Source: Ceratotherium simum simum (taxonomy: Eukaryota; Chordata; Mammalia; Perissodactyla; Rhinocerotidae). From it: a DNA stretch of 64,000 nucleotides. The stretch lies in contig NW_004454266.1 in NCBI RefSeq assembly GCF_000283155.1, forward strand, positions 3,146,282 to 3,210,281, in the 5' to 3' direction. A program made the position numbers and the translations under genes. Below the pieces are notes generated by a model that was not told the DNA's origin, did no database searches, and saw nothing but the letters and a program-made list of their open reading frames with translations. Below are positions 25,556 to 38,428 of the stretch, in pieces; within the stretch, counting starts at the first letter, position 1; each line of letters starts with the position of its first letter.

Positions 25556-26494
25556 AGGGAATGGAAAAATGGAAGTTCTTTCACTGGGTTTGTCCTACTG
25601 GGCTTCTCTGACAGGCCTCAATTGGAGTTAGCCCTCTTCGTGGTTCTTTTGATCTTCTATATCTTTACTTTGCTGGGAAACAGCACTATCATGGCCTTGT
25701 CCCACCTGGACCCACATCTTCACACTCCTATGTACTTTTTCCTCTCCAACCTCAGCTTTCTGGACCTGTGTTACACTACCAGCATTGTTCCACAGTTCCT
25801 GGTTAATCTCAGGGGATCAGACAAATCTATCTCCTTTGGTCGTTGTGTAGTTCAGCTGTACATCTCTCTAGGGTTGGGAACTACAGAATGCATCCTCTTA
25901 GGAGTTATGGCATTTGACCGCTATGCAGCTGTTTGCAGGCCCCTCCACTACACAGTAATCGTGCACTGACGTCTCTGTGTCCGGACGGCTTCTGCTTCAT
26001 GGTTCGTTGGTTTTGGCAATCCCTTATTGCAGACAGTGCTCGTCTTCTTTTTGCCCCTTTGTGGGAGAAATAAATTAGACCACTTCTTTTGTGAGGTCCC
26101 TGTATTGTTTAAGCTTGCCTGTGGTGACACCACTATGATTGAGTCTGAGATCTTCTTTCTTGGTGTCTTCATTCTTCTCATTCCTGTTGCATTAATCATG
26201 TTCTCCTATGGTTGGATTGTCAGGGCCATCTTAAGAATAAAGTCAGCAGCAGGCCTGAGAAAAACATTTGGGACATGTGGATCTCACCTCACAGTGGTCA
26301 CTCTGTTCTATGGCACAGCCGTCTATGCTTATCTCCAGCCCAGCAACAACTACTCTCAGGGTCAGGTCAAGTTCGTTTCTCTCATCTACACCATCATAAC
26401 CCCAATGATCAACCCCCTCATATATACACTGTGGAATAAAGATGTGAAGGAAGCAATGAGGAAGGTTGTTTGGATGGACTGTGACTCCAGATGA
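25556..26494 (+). pseudogene. Olfactory receptor pseudogene, paralog of the intact OR in unit B (unit A)
   Basis: This aligns codon for codon with the intact OR at 42169-43107 (312 codons, no indel), including the TM2, [20 protein letters not shown] and NPLIY regions. It is broken in one decisive place: codon 138 (25967-25969) is TGA where the sister gene has CCC (Pro of the conserved MHPRLC segment), just after TM3. The ancestral start codon at 25556-25558 is AGG instead of ATG. An in-frame ATG five codons upstream (25541) could still initiate, because the stretch between is open, so the start change alone may not be fatal. Other departures from OR consensus are TLWNKD in place of TLRNKD at the end of TM7, [10 protein letters not shown] in TM6 and Arg for Gly just before the TM3 cysteine. 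The splice acceptor motif is retained, ending at about 25534. Translation would stop after three helices, so no functional receptor is expected unless the TGA is polymorphic or an assembly error. Confidence 0.93.
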
Positions 26495-27264
26495 CCAGGC
26501 AAGGAAGACCTTTTAATGAAGGACTTTGAATACCAGAGCCCTTAAGATGTTTGCGTCCTCCACGTGTCATACAAAATTTCTCCTGAAGATCTTCAAGGGA
26601 ATTTCCTTACCATATTCTCCTATGAAAGTGAATGTTCAAAATCTTAGTTCAGGATTCATTCCAATCTCCAGAGATGCTGATTCAGTGTTTGTAGAGCATC
26701 TGCATTATATTTATTATTTTTAAAAACTCTACAGAGTTTTGTTATTTGCAACCCCATTTGGGAACATTATTCTAATTTTGCTGGCAAAAACACCTTTAAG
26801 TACATACTTAAAGGTACAGACAAATAAGAACTTGAAATCAGTGAAACACTGTAAGAAATATTAACATTTTAGCATTTTCTAGCAACTGCTAGCGGGATAT
26901 CACTTATTCTTGCATTTTGATCATGGCTCTATTACAAAGTCTATAGGTTGACTGTATGAGAGCTTTTCACGGAAGTAGGTGGGGACCCGTGAGAAAAGCA
27001 AACTTTAATCTCAATGAAAATCTTGCTATATCAATCCCAATATAGTCGTTCTGAAATTAGGTCCTACTGCAACCTCACCAGTGTGGCTGCCATATTATGT
27101 TCCATTCATTGCACAGAAGACTACAAAGGAACCCTGGGCGAAGGGTGCAATGCAATGCTGCCAATGACGATTGTAGCCATTAGCTAATACTAACGCCAGG
27201 TAGTGCTTACATATAATTTTGTACATAGCCAGAGAAACATCTATGTAAGGTATGGAAATTTTTT

Positions 27265-27502
27265 TTTTTTTGGCGAGGAAGACTGGCCCTGAGGTAACAT
27301 CTGTTGCCAGTCTTCCTATGTGCTTGAGGAATACTATAGCTGAACTAACATCTGTGCTGATTTTCCTCTATTTTGTAAGTGAACGCTGCCACAACATGGC
27401 TTTATGAGTGGTGTGTAGGTCTGGCCCAGGATCTGAACCCCTGAACCTCAGGCCACCGAAGCAGAGTGCATGAACTTAACCACTACGTCACTGGACCGGC
27501 CC
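27265..27502 (-). mobile_element. ERE SINE (antisense), unit A only
   Basis: Reverse-complement ERE: T-run, then GGCGAGGAAGACTGGCCCTG, ending in ACCACTACGTCACTGGACCG. Flanked by TGGAAATTTTTT (27253-27264) and TGGAAGTTTTTT (27503-27514). Unit B is empty at the matching site near 43850, about 0.75 kb after its OR stop codon. Confidence 0.9.
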
Positions 27503-29536
27503 TGGAAGTTTTTTATCTTATGTTTGCGAATTTCCTTTTTTCTCTTTTAAAATGACTTTTGAGGACATTTTCATATCTGAATAGTACATGACCCAAGTCC
27601 TATTTCATATTCTACATGTTTAACCAACAGTAACTCAGCAAAAGTTTCAAAGGTAAAATATTTTTAGATTTCTCCCTTTATTTTATTTTATAAATTCTTT
27701 GATTCAGGCGTCTATTGGTCAGGGCATTTTTATCTCACATCTGGCAAAGCCCCATATAATTTGAATTCAGTGACATATTATAAAAGTATAAGAAGTGGCC
27801 CTTTATTCCAAGAAAGCCTCATGTTGTGTGGAATCTTACTCAGATTCATCTGGAGGAAATTTAAAGAATAAATAAAGTGCATATTAATTTTTAAAAAATT
27901 TCCTTAGGCCTAAGATTTACAAACAGCCATCCCCTTATGAAATAACTGTCATACAATTTTGAATTATGTAATAAATGCAAGCATTCCAGAAAAATTGAAT
28001 CTGACATTGTAGCTCTTACTTCCCCACTCAAGCTCAGTTTGCAGTGTAAATTTGATTTGAGGTATGGATTCTGTTTTTTGGCATATATTCAATGTCATGA
28101 ATAGTGTATTTTTTCATGGAGTTTGGAGCTTTGACAATGTCATCATCACAGAAATGGTTATGTAAATGTTGGTTTTACAACATGCAGCACAGTGCAGATA
28201 AATACATGTATGTCTTCGAGTGGAGACACAAGCATAATAATTATTATACAGTTCCCTATCCTGACAGATAAGCTTCGTCCTCCTCCTTGAACACCTTCAG
28301 TTGGTCATGCTCATGACAAGTGATCTTGCAAGAGACACAAATTGGCAAACTGGAAATAACAGCCAGGGCAAGTTATCCACATGGTCAAGATTCTATCTAT
28401 ATCCCTAATGGCATCACGGTATTCACACGTGAAATCAACATTTGGGAAACCATATATTTTGACACCATACTAATGCTTAATGTATACCAGTAAAAGCAAT
28501 TTTGGAATACTGTTATCCACAAGAGTAACAAATTTCCCACTTTCTGCTATTATTCAACAACACCCTGATAGTTATATTCAAATGGTCACTTTAAAATTTC
28601 ACAAATGAACTTTCTTTGATCCAGAAAACCTCAAGGTCTCAGGAATCCACAGAGACTATCTTTCTGGCTGAACACCTACTTCTCTGCTCTTAAGGACACA
28701 CAAAATGCTGCCACCATGCAGATTTATTTTAAGTAAACATTTGATTAGCATCGAATAGTTGTATTACTTGGGAATAAATTACAGATAGTAAAAATCTCCT
28801 GGCCCCATGCTAAATTTACTTAAGAGACCAAACACAACAAGTCCAATACTGTGCTGCAACATTTCTCAAATGGAATCTGGGAGCTCTACCTTCTCAAGCT
28901 CTCCATGCTTTGTCTATAACAGACTACAGGGGTGTGTCAAGTGTCACCAAAATTATTTGGACTGTTTCCTTTTGAATTCTCACCAAAAACTGTGGACGGT
29001 TGCAGAGATTGTTCCCAAGGCTTGGCTAAATTCTTTCATCCCATCTGTGTTGAGCATCTGGAGTTCAAGACTATCATTATGTCCTAGAGCGATTCATGGG
29101 TTCTTCTAGCCCTATTGGCTTTGAGGAGCACAGGGTACACACTATGGGCTCAGGTTATGAGTGATCTCAGAGACCCAAAATGTCAGTCAGACTCACATGA
29201 AACACAATTTTTAAGCAGCACCAAATTTACTAACAATAACAAAGGATACAAAACAGGAGAAACAATGCATGCAGTATCTATGAGGCTCTGATCCAGTCAG
29301 ACACAGCTTCCTGAGTTTCCCTTCCTACAGCGGAATGCACTTTTTTTTTTTTTAATGTGGGGCACTAACTTGTCTGGTACAAGTCATCGCAGTGAAGTCT
29401 TGGGAATTTCTCATTTTACAGTGTCCCTAACATTGTAGCACTGCTCTGACTTTAGGACTAAGGTTTGTTCATTAGTATAACTGCAGCCTCTGTGCTGTAG
29501 GTTTACTACATTCTAAACAGACCCTAGGCACCCTAC

Positions 29537-30104
29537 TGTGAATAAACTTTCGGGACCCTTCTCCCTGGTCTAACAGGTGAATCTAGCAAGCAAGCTGCAT
29601 ATACTTAAAGTCAGTGCAAAAATCCATGCTGTACTCTGAAGCAGCCATGTACGCCATTCTAAGCCTGTGTTTGAATGACCTTACAATCCCACACCTCATG
29701 ACTGAAGACACCAGCTGGACAGATCCATGACAGGAAAAGATAAAGGGTACCTTGCTCTCACATTTCCCAGCCCCATTTCTTAGAGATTGAAGGAAAAAGT
29801 AATGACCATGGTCCTTGCTTCCTTCCACACATAGCAAACACCAACATTAGAAGGCTTGTTTGATATATAACCAAAAAGGTCTTGTCTATGTTGTCTTTGA
29901 AGTACATGACTATTAGATGTGTAAGCCCTTTCCTGCACATACACTGCTTTGTTAAAAAAAAAGTGTATAAACTACACTCAGACCTTTAGACCTCTGAGCA
30001 GTTCCTCAGAATACTCTGTTGGACTGGTTCCCGGGCTGTGAGTTCCTCACTTTGATTATTGAATAAAATCCTTCATTTAACCTTTCCCTAGGCTCTTTAT
30101 TTCA
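29537..30104 (+). mobile_element. Probable solo LTR-like insertion, unit A only
   Basis: A ~570-bp block present in unit A but absent between the matching flanks of unit B (about 45835-45865). The end resembles a retroviral-type LTR: GTGTATAAACTACACTCAG, a GGTTCCCGGGCTGTGAGTTC segment, CTCACTTTG and an AATAAA at 30062-30067, ending in TTTATTTCA. TG...CA ends can be placed at 29537 and 30104, but no convincing short target duplication was found, so exact ends are uncertain. No coding sequence for viral proteins is present. Confidence 0.45.
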
Positions 30105-30449
30105 GTTGACACTGCTATTAACATTACTGGATCAATAATCAGTATACAGCAACCCCAGAAGATCCTTTTGTATCTCCTAGTCAGTACATTTTTGTAGTTC
30201 CTGTTTGCCAGAGTTCTGCTGTGACCAGGCTCACTGAGGAGGGAGGAACAGGTTACAGATCCCTGTCAACCCTTTGCTTTGCAGGTGACTTCTGATCTGA
30301 AGCTTGTTTGTGATATAGTTGAAAGTTTTCTTCCATCTTTTTAGTGTAGTAGCAAATTCCAAAACTTGATATGGCAGACTTTGGGAACCACTCTGTATGG
30401 AAAATTCTTGGAAGTGTGGTTTGCTGAAAATGTGGGTTCTTCAGTAGTG

Positions 30450-31190
30450 ATTTTAACCAAACATTTAAAGGAGAATTAATGTTAGTCCTACTCAAATTCT
30501 TCCAAAAAGTAAACCAGGAGGGAACATTTCCAAACTTATTTTATGACACCAACATTACCCTGATAGCAAAACCAGACAAGGACACCACAAAAAGAAAATT
30601 ATAGGCCAATACCTTGGATGAACATAGATGTAAAACTGTCAACAAAATATTAGCACACTGAATTCAACAATATGTTAAATGGATCATACAGCATGATCAA
30701 GTAGGATTTAATCCAGGGATGTAAGGATGGTTCAACATCCACAAATCAATCAATGTGATACATCATTAACAAAATGAAGGATAAAAATCATATGGTCATC
30801 TCCATAGAAGCACAAAAAGCGTTTGACTAAAATTCAACATCCCTTTATGATAAAACTTTCAACAGTGTGGGTATAGAGGGAAGGTACCACAACATAATGA
30901 AGGCTACATATGATAAGCCCACAGCTAACATCATACTTAACATTGAAAACTGAAACCTTCCTCTAAGATGAAGAAGAAGACAAAGATGCCCACTCTTGCC
31001 ACTTTTATTCAATATAGTACTGGAAGTCCTAGCTAGAGCAATTAGGAAAAAAAAGGGATCCAAATCAGTAAGGAAGAACTAAAACTGTCACTATTTGCAG
31101 ATGACACGACATATATATAGAAAACTCCAAAGACTCCATCAAAAACTGTTAGAACTAATAAATAATTCAGTAAATTTGCAGGTACAAAAT
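30450..31190 (+). mobile_element. L1 ORF2 fragment at the A/B junction
   Basis: Begins abruptly at about 30450 (TTTTAACCAAACATTTAAAGG, internal ORF2 text) and ends at about 31190, at the same point where L1 no. 2 stops in unit A (13690), followed in both by CTAACTAATACAAACTAA. It matches 12950-13690 in order, at lower apparent identity than the non-repeat flank. This is the left edge of unit B, so the duplication breakpoint lies inside an L1. Confidence 0.8.
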
Positions 31191-31611
31191 CTCTAGGAAT
31201 CTAATAAAACTAACTAATACAAACTAACACAGCTACTTTTCCTGAGGAAGAGGGAAACAGCGAATTTACTGAGCCACAGTATTAGTAAATATCCAAGTAG
31301 ATGTGTCAGGCATGGCGATGGACATGTAGGATTATACTTGGAGCTTGACATACTTTGGCAATTATCTCTTTGGGGTTCAGTTAAAGTACCATCATTTCTC
31401 AGAGGAAATGTGTAAAAAGAGAATAAAGGTAAAGGATTTTGTGTTTCAGAAGAAATCAGATCAGTAATGGTCTCTGACATGTGAGAATATCAGAGCTTAG
31501 CAGTTTTATAAAAGCTACAAGAAGACCATTTGAAGGAGGAAGTAGCCAAAAACATGGCATGAATAAAGGTGATCTGTGAAGTGGACTGAAGGAAAAGTGT
31601 GACTTAAGCCA

Positions 31612-31835
31612 GAAATGCTGGTAGTTCTTAGCATTTACCTAATGCTTTACAATTTATAGTGCATTTCCACATTCTGTATCTTATTTATTTACCACGACAC
31701 CGAGTGACAATATCATCTTCGTTTTACAGCTGAGTACACTTTGGAACAGGGAGGTTAAATTCTTGCTTGAAGTGACACAGCCTCTAAATGACGGGGCCAA
31801 GATGTGAAGTTAGATGTTCAGAGTCCCAAGCTATG
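31612..31835 (-). mobile_element. MIR SINE (antisense), unit B
   Basis: Duplicate of the MIR at 14105-14330: TTTACCTAATGCTTTACAAT, TCGTTTTACAGCTGAGTACA, GGGAGGTTAAATTC. Confidence 0.75.
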
Positions 31836-33644
31836 CTTTTTCTTTGGAATAATGGAATATCTTTTAAAATTCTGTTCAATAAGCTCTTGCTCTCACTAGG
31901 TCGAAACTAATGAATACCAAAAGGTAGCAATCAACTTTTCTTAATGTTTAGTTAGCATACTTTACATTCAAAGATTTCCTCAGTGTGATTGTAAGCTTCT
32001 TAGTTATAATTTTCAATTTAAAGATGTCATTAATTTTCATAATTTAATTACTTAAGAATTATTGGACTGGTTCCAAAATGGCTCAAGTTAAAAGAATTTT
32101 AATATATTAAAATAGAAATTGGTTAAACGGTTTTACGTTTTCTTGTATATTCAGCAACGTAAACACAGATTCATTCATTGACCAAATAATGAAATAAGAT
32201 ATAGTGAACCAAACTTCAGAAGCCGTATAATGCAAATGTTTTGTGCCTATGTATTTGTGTGTGCATGTTTTGGGAGTGGGAGGGAGTAGATGATGGAAAT
32301 GTAGCATGTGATCTACAGGCTCTTTCCACATGTTTAGGGTTATAGTGCTCACAGTCATTTCCCCACAAGACTAACTATACCTAATTTTCTTTAGGTTCCA
32401 GAAAATTCCCACAAAGATGAAATTTTTGGGAATCTTTCAAGAAACTCATAGAAGCAACGAGAGTGTTCAGCTCCAGTCTATGAAAACTCTGCTAACATGA
32501 GTACCTCCAGAGTCACATCTTGTACAGGAGAGGGGTGAGGGACTGGATGTTGTACTGAACAGAAAGTGACCAGATTTTATTACCATTGCCTTTTGTGGAA
32601 ATATAGATGTCTAATTTCAATATGTCCCACCTTTCATGTAAGAAGACCATGTATGTGAAAGTCCTTTCAAGAAGTGAATTATTTTGCAGTAAATTATAAT
32701 TAAACAGCATGCTTGCTGTGTAGTCTGGCAATATATTTTAATTGTAATTACTTCAATGCAGTCTGAGGTTTTTGAACGTTTGAGAATTTTTTGGTCCATC
32801 ATTTTATGGTTTTCTCTATCATTTTCCTTCTGTTTTCACTTTCAAGGTATTCTCTATTCTATTTACCTCTAATCTCTGTGTATATCTACTATCTCTCTCA
32901 GCTTCGGTTATTTGTCATTCTACATTTGTCTTATATCTTTCCCTTTGTTTCTGAGACTTTCCCTTTTCACTTACCCACTTGGGCTCTTTATCTATTTATC
33001 TAGTGGAAACCACAGAAATCAAAAAGCAGGACAGCAGTGCAGGAGTGGCAACATTTCACTTAGGAAGTGTGGACCTTTCCTCCTGCTTATCTCAGATAGA
33101 GGACAAGCTGCGAGGAAGACAATCTGAGAGCTCAGAATAATTCAGAGACCGGAAACAGCCTGTTCAATAATTGACTGAGGTGGTGGCAATTTAGACATTT
33201 CAGATGAAAGTCTATCCTATGTCTAGTCTACAGAGAGGACGGTGTCCTGGAACCTGGTGAAGAAGCATTCTTGTTCTTTCCTGTTATATTGGTGTTGCTT
33301 TTCCTTAAGGTTATTGGTGATTGTTCCTCGATGTAGTCCTTTTAGTCCACCTATCTGATTCCTTACAAATCCTTAATAATTTTTCATTTTTTCAGAAATT
33401 AGCTTCTCCAAACGTGATTTTATCAGCCATATTCATCCTTTAAAAAGTAATCCTGATCATTTATATTATTTTCTTGTGGTCTTTTTGTTTCCTGCTCTCT
33501 TATTAAGTATCATATTGAGTATAACATAATCCTATGTGTTGTCATTATGTCCTTTTGCTATCTCTCTCTCTGTGTCTCTGGCTCTGTCTGTTTTAATCTC
33601 TGTATACCTATATACCTGTATAAAAATATGTTCAGTTTAAAGAA

Positions 33645-34225
33645 TAATTAATAAGTGAATAATCATGGTATCACTACCCTTGTTAAGAACGATAGCCTGG
33701 ACAATACCTTGGATGGCTTCTATCCAATTGCATCCTTTTCTTTCTCTGGTGATCTTAAGTTTGTTATAATCAGCCTTTCAATATTCTTTTTAGCTTTGAC
33801 TATAATTTTTGACTATTACAGTAGTTTTACCACCCATGTTTGCATTCATAAACAGCAGGTTTTTTTTTGACTGTTTTTGAACTTTATGTGGTGGGATTGA
33901 CTACTTTGTGACTTGCATCTTTTGCTCAGCATTTCTATGTGAAAGACATTGTTTTGATTTGTTTAGCTATAGTTTTTTCATATTTGTTATTGTATAGTAC
34001 TCTGTTGTGTCAATAGACCAGAGTTTTCCCATTTTACTGTTGATGAGCATTTGGATTTTTTCCAGCTTTTGGTTAATACAAATAATGCTGCTATGAGCAT
34101 TCTTATATATGTCTCTTGGGGCACATGACCAAGAACTACTTTAGAGAATATTTAACCTGGTTATGGTAATTGCAGGTTAGCATTCCTAGATAATGTTAAA
34201 CGATTACCAAAGTGATTCTGCCAAT
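33645..34225 (-). mobile_element. Old L1 3' end (antisense), unit B
   Basis: Counterpart of 16430-16990 in unit A. It includes TGATGAGCATTTGGATTTTT and AATGCTGCTATGAGCATTC and keeps a few bases lost from A, such as the CTTGGGGCACATGACC segment. Confidence 0.65.
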
Positions 34226-34558
34226 TAATACTGCAGCAACAAGAGTAAACTGGGAAGAAAAGCGTTAATAGCAGGTCTGTAATTCCCTTCCTTCTCTGGA
34301 CACCCTAAGCAGTACTGGCTTCTACTAGACCTCCTTATAAATATCATGATGGGATTTAACTAGTAGAGAGATAACTGAGAAAATCTAACCTCAGAATGTT
34401 TTTAGCAGGAAAGAGATATTTTACATCTCTAGGCTAAATATTATAAATAAAACTGGAGTGTATGGATATATGGGAAACAGTGGGCTATAGAATGGAAATT
34501 AATCACTGAAGCTCTCTATACTTTTGTTTCTAATGGCGTCTAAATCCCAAGATGCCTT

Positions 34559-34815
34559 GGGGATGGCCCAGTGGCATAGTTTGCGAGTTCGGCCTTGATG
34601 GCCTGGGGTTCATGTGTTTGGATCCTGGGTGCGGACATACACACCACTCATCAAGCTGTGCTGTGGTGGCGTCCCTCATACGAAAGATTAGATGAAGATT
34701 GGCACAGATGTTAACTCAACAATAATCTTCCTCAAGCAAAAAGAGGAAGGTTGGCAACAGGTGGTAGCTCAGGGCCAATCTTCCTCACCAAAACAAACAA
34801 AGAAACAACAAAAAA
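34559..34815 (+). mobile_element. ERE SINE, unit B only
   Basis: ERE with a degraded 5' end (GGGATGGCCCAGTGGC) and body (GTTAACTCAACAATAATCTT, AGCAAAAAGAGG). Flanked by CCAAGATGCCTT (34547-34558) and CCAAGATGCTTC (34816-34827). Unit A has the empty site at about 18714-18726. Confidence 0.9.
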
Positions 34816-37230
34816 CCAAGATGCTTCAAACTTAAATGACTTTCTTTGAGCTAGCGTTTATACTGCTATTTACCATTCATCTGTTATGCTGAAACCAAAT
34901 GTGTTCCAGTATAGATAAAGGGATTTTAATTTTTTTGAAGTTGCATTTCATGTTTAGGGCCCAAACTTGCCAAAGTCAGATGTTGTTATTTATGCCTGCC
35001 TTTTGCCCATATAGCCAAGTGAAGATAAGTTGTTTTCAAATAAATTAATTGATCTTCAAACTTGACTTCGACAAACAAAGCACCCCTCATAAGCCTCAAC
35101 TTTTCTTTACTGATTATTTATAACTACCCTGGTAAACTCAAAATCATTTGAAATATAAATGCAAAAACTAGGTGAATTCAAACAAACCATATAAATTTCA
35201 TTAAAAAATAAAAAATTTTCTTTTAATTATTTGTATAAATCCTTAAAACCTTTGGAATTAAACTGGCCAATGGTATAGGGGATTTGAGATTTTATTCTTT
35301 AGCCAACTTGAAGTTTAGTAATAAATGTGGTTGTTGTCCTCCATTATATTTCTTAACCTTATAGATCCTTATATTACTAACCTTAAAGATTAGACTTTGC
35401 CTAATTATTAGTTCTATGATCCCTTATAGGTTGATTATGAATGAAATTAAGAAATTAATTTACATATTTAAATTTAAAATTGTGAATAAATTTTTATTTA
35501 TTTATCTGTACGTTTATACGTAAATTTTTTTTGCAATTTGAGAAAAATAATCTGAAGTTTTTTGAAGAATATCTAAGTCACTCAAAGATGAGAGCTAAAG
35601 TAATTGGGGTGGGGGGAGTCGAGAGAGTTATTTGTCCTCTGTTAAATATATGAAATGATGGAAGAGACAGATTACACATCCTCTGGCATTCTCCTTGATA
35701 TTCAGTTTCTCTGAGGATTGTCATCTCTGGACATCTCGGTGACATCAGCTAATTAATAGTACAGGACATACATTCCCCAGAGACTTCAGCCAGGTAAACA
35801 GGTATGGTTGTCCATTGGTGCCTGCCCAGTCATAGAGCAGTTTCACACCACCTTCTCGTGTTGCACTTAAAGGTCTCTCTGACACAGCCAGGTCACTGTA
35901 CTTGGGAAATAATACTGTGTTTATAAATTGCCTTTCTTCATTTTTCTACCACCTGGAGTCAGAATTCAGACCTCTAATACCATGTGAAGATATGTGAAGT
36001 CATCATGAGAAAGCGTTCCTTTGCTTCAGGAAAATTTCTGGATAATCCAATGCTGGTATAATCAATCTTTGCACTCACTCCACACAACCTGCTTCCTGAT
36101 TCTACGTACCCAAGTTCCAACCCCAGTACTCTATTAAAGGCAGTAAGTTGGAGCTGAAGTAGGGAAATAGCTTAGGACCCACAGACGAGGTGAATAAAGG
36201 TAAGTGGAATGGAATTCGGTCTCTGTGTTGCTTTAGAATAGGCAAGTTAGTTTATTTTCGGTTGCAATTGTTCTTGAAACAAAAAGCTAAATTGGTTTGC
36301 ATGTATGTCCATTGGCAAAAGGAACAGACTACAGAAATTCACCAAATATAAGAACTACATTTAATTGTTCATTTAGAAGGTAACAATTCGTTCCTAGATG
36401 TTTCATCCTATTGTAGTACATTCATTATACTTCAGTATGTACATATGGAAAATAATTTAAATAGAGCATATGTAGCTGCAATAAAATGTTCCCTTCAGTA
36501 ATATAATAATAGTGTATGTGTGTATGTAAAAGTATTAGACTATATACTTTCATTCTATCCCTTTGGCTCCTCATTCTCGGTGAAATTACGTAATGTGCTT
36601 AAAATTTATTGTCAGTATCTGTAAGTTTTAAATGTTTATTTCCTCCCTTAAAGAGTTACAAAAATATCTAAAATATGTATAGAGTCTTCAAAATAGTAGT
36701 TGAAAGTTACAACTAGGAAGTTCCATTTTGCAAATATTGCGTTAATGCATTTTTATTTTGACTTTATTTTTATGAGAAATGATTCTTCAATTGAGTACAA
36801 ATATCAATTTGAAGAGGGAAAAAGTAGGCAGAGAAAAGATAACTTGAATATTTTATTAATTGACAAATTAGGAAAATGACAATTTTTTGGGGGGGACTGT
36901 ATTGAGGTGAAGTGTCAAGTACATTAGGAACCATACTTCCACCCTTGCACATGCTCACAAATGACTCTTTTGTATGAACGCTGTTGGTGCCTTGCTCAGA
37001 TCCTCTGTATTTGGATGGAGCCTCAATCCATACCCAACTTGTTATGAGTATTGGCTGCCAGGTTCACAACCGTTCCCTGTTTCAGAGAACTGCATTCAGC
37101 TGAAAAGGAGCCTCATTGCCAGGAGGTCTCCACAACCTAGTGGGGGCAGCTCCCAACAAATGACAGACTCATGGGATGTACAAAAGGCTGCTTTTGCCTC
37201 AAGATGAGAATAATTCTGCTGCAATTCATG

Positions 37231-37412
37231 CTCCAGAGCTGTGCTGTCCGATACAGTAGTAACTAGCCACGTGTAGCTATTTAAATTTAAGTTAATGAAA
37301 ATTAAATAAAATTTAAAATTCAGTTTCTTAGCTACCACAATTCAAATGCTCAGGTAGCAACATATGGATAGTGACTATTGTATTAGACAGTGAAGACAGA
37401 ATATTTCTACCC
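37231..37412. mobile_element. Short hAT/MER5-like MITE, unit B
   Basis: Duplicate of 21113-21290, with recognisable terminal inverted repeats and the internal TAGCCACGTGTAGCTATTT. Confidence 0.6.
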
Positions 37413-38129
37413 TCACGGATAGTTCTATTGCAGAGTCCTGCTCCAGATTCTTAGGGGATCAGGCTCATGCTATATTCCATTTGAGATCACATCCTTGTTT
37501 AGCAACATTCTCTGCTCTATTTTTCTGCTCTCACTCCCTTTATCCCGAGAACATTCCCTCAAAAAACAACATGTAATGGAATTTCTACTTCAGCCTCTTT
37601 TTTCATAGAACCTGGACTAAAACACTGTCCATGTTCAGTAGACCTGTCATTACCAATATAGTGGTAGATCTAATTCCCCCTCATTTATATATCCTCCATT
37701 GCCACCAGGAACCAGTCCTAATATATCTGAGTCAGCTTAGACCTATGAGACAGAAGCATTTTTAAAGCAATAGCAATTCAGTCATAGGACTGAGGCTGTG
37801 GAAATCCTGCCAGCACTCTTTCAGGATTCATTCAGGAACTGGATACGGCCAAGTGTCTAAAATATAAGTGAATGTTGTATAATTTGAAATATCTTAAATA
37901 CAGACATTATCTTGAGATTTTTTGTCTTTAAAACGTGTATTTTGCATACTGAGTATTTAATAAAGAGTTATGTTAATTGTAAATATTGTACAATTGTTGT
38001 AAATGTAAACTACTACCTCTACCACCTATGTGTCAGTACTAAGCATTTAACCTGTTTCATTTGATGCCTGTTATTATTATTATATTATTGTGTACTTGTG
38101 AGATGTCATGTCACATTATATTCTTTTTG

Positions 38130-38428
38130 TGTGTGTGTGTGTGTGTGTGAGGAAGATCAGCCCTGAGCTAACATCCATGCTAATACTCCTCTTTTTGCTG
38201 AGGAAGACCGGCTCTGAGCTAACAGCTATTGCCAATCCTCTTCCTTTTTTCTCCCCAAAGCCCCAGTAGATAGTTGTATGTCATAGTTGCACATCCTTCT
38301 AGTTGCTGTATGTGGGACACGGCCTCAGCATGGCCAGACATGCGGCACGTTGGTGCACGCCGGGGATCCGAACCCCGCCGCCAGTAGTGGAGCGCGCACA
38401 CTTAACTGCTAAGCCACGGGGCAGGCCC
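38130..38428 (-). mobile_element. ERE SINE (antisense, long form) with GT repeat, unit B only
   Basis: Antisense ERE ending in TTAACTGCTAAGCCACGGGG. Its tail side starts with an uninterrupted GT run (38129-38149) in place of poly(T). Flanked by TATATTCTTTTT (38118-38129) and TATAATCTTTTT (38429-38440). Unit A has the empty site near 22036-22050. The extended form carries the CCCAGTAGATAGTTGTATG segment seen only in some EREs of this window. Confidence 0.9.

Larger units (their letters stand above)
12945..30450 (+). repeat. Segmental duplication, unit A (proximal copy, with OR pseudogene)
   Basis: The non-repeat sequence from about 13690 to 30445 aligns in the same order and orientation with 31190-46705. 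Matched landmarks include the antisense MIR (14105 with 31612), the antisense old L1 end (16430 with 33645), the hAT-like MITE (21113 with 37231), the sense MIR (23447 with 40068), the OR exon (25556 with 42169) and a shared block at 28840-29230 and 45190-45560. Noncoding identity looks like roughly 85% by eye, so the duplication is not recent. Both copies start with an L1 ORF2 fragment that breaks off at the same place. Unit A alone holds the L1 at 17130-18509, the EREs at 15166 and 27265 and the LTR-like block near 29537-30104. Apart from the features listed, 18526-25500 shows no gene. Confidence 0.9.

Noticed and set aside
26212..26439. Second reading frame within the OR pseudogene (and 42825-43097 in the intact OR)
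   Set aside because: Alternative-frame shadows of the conserved OR coding sequence.
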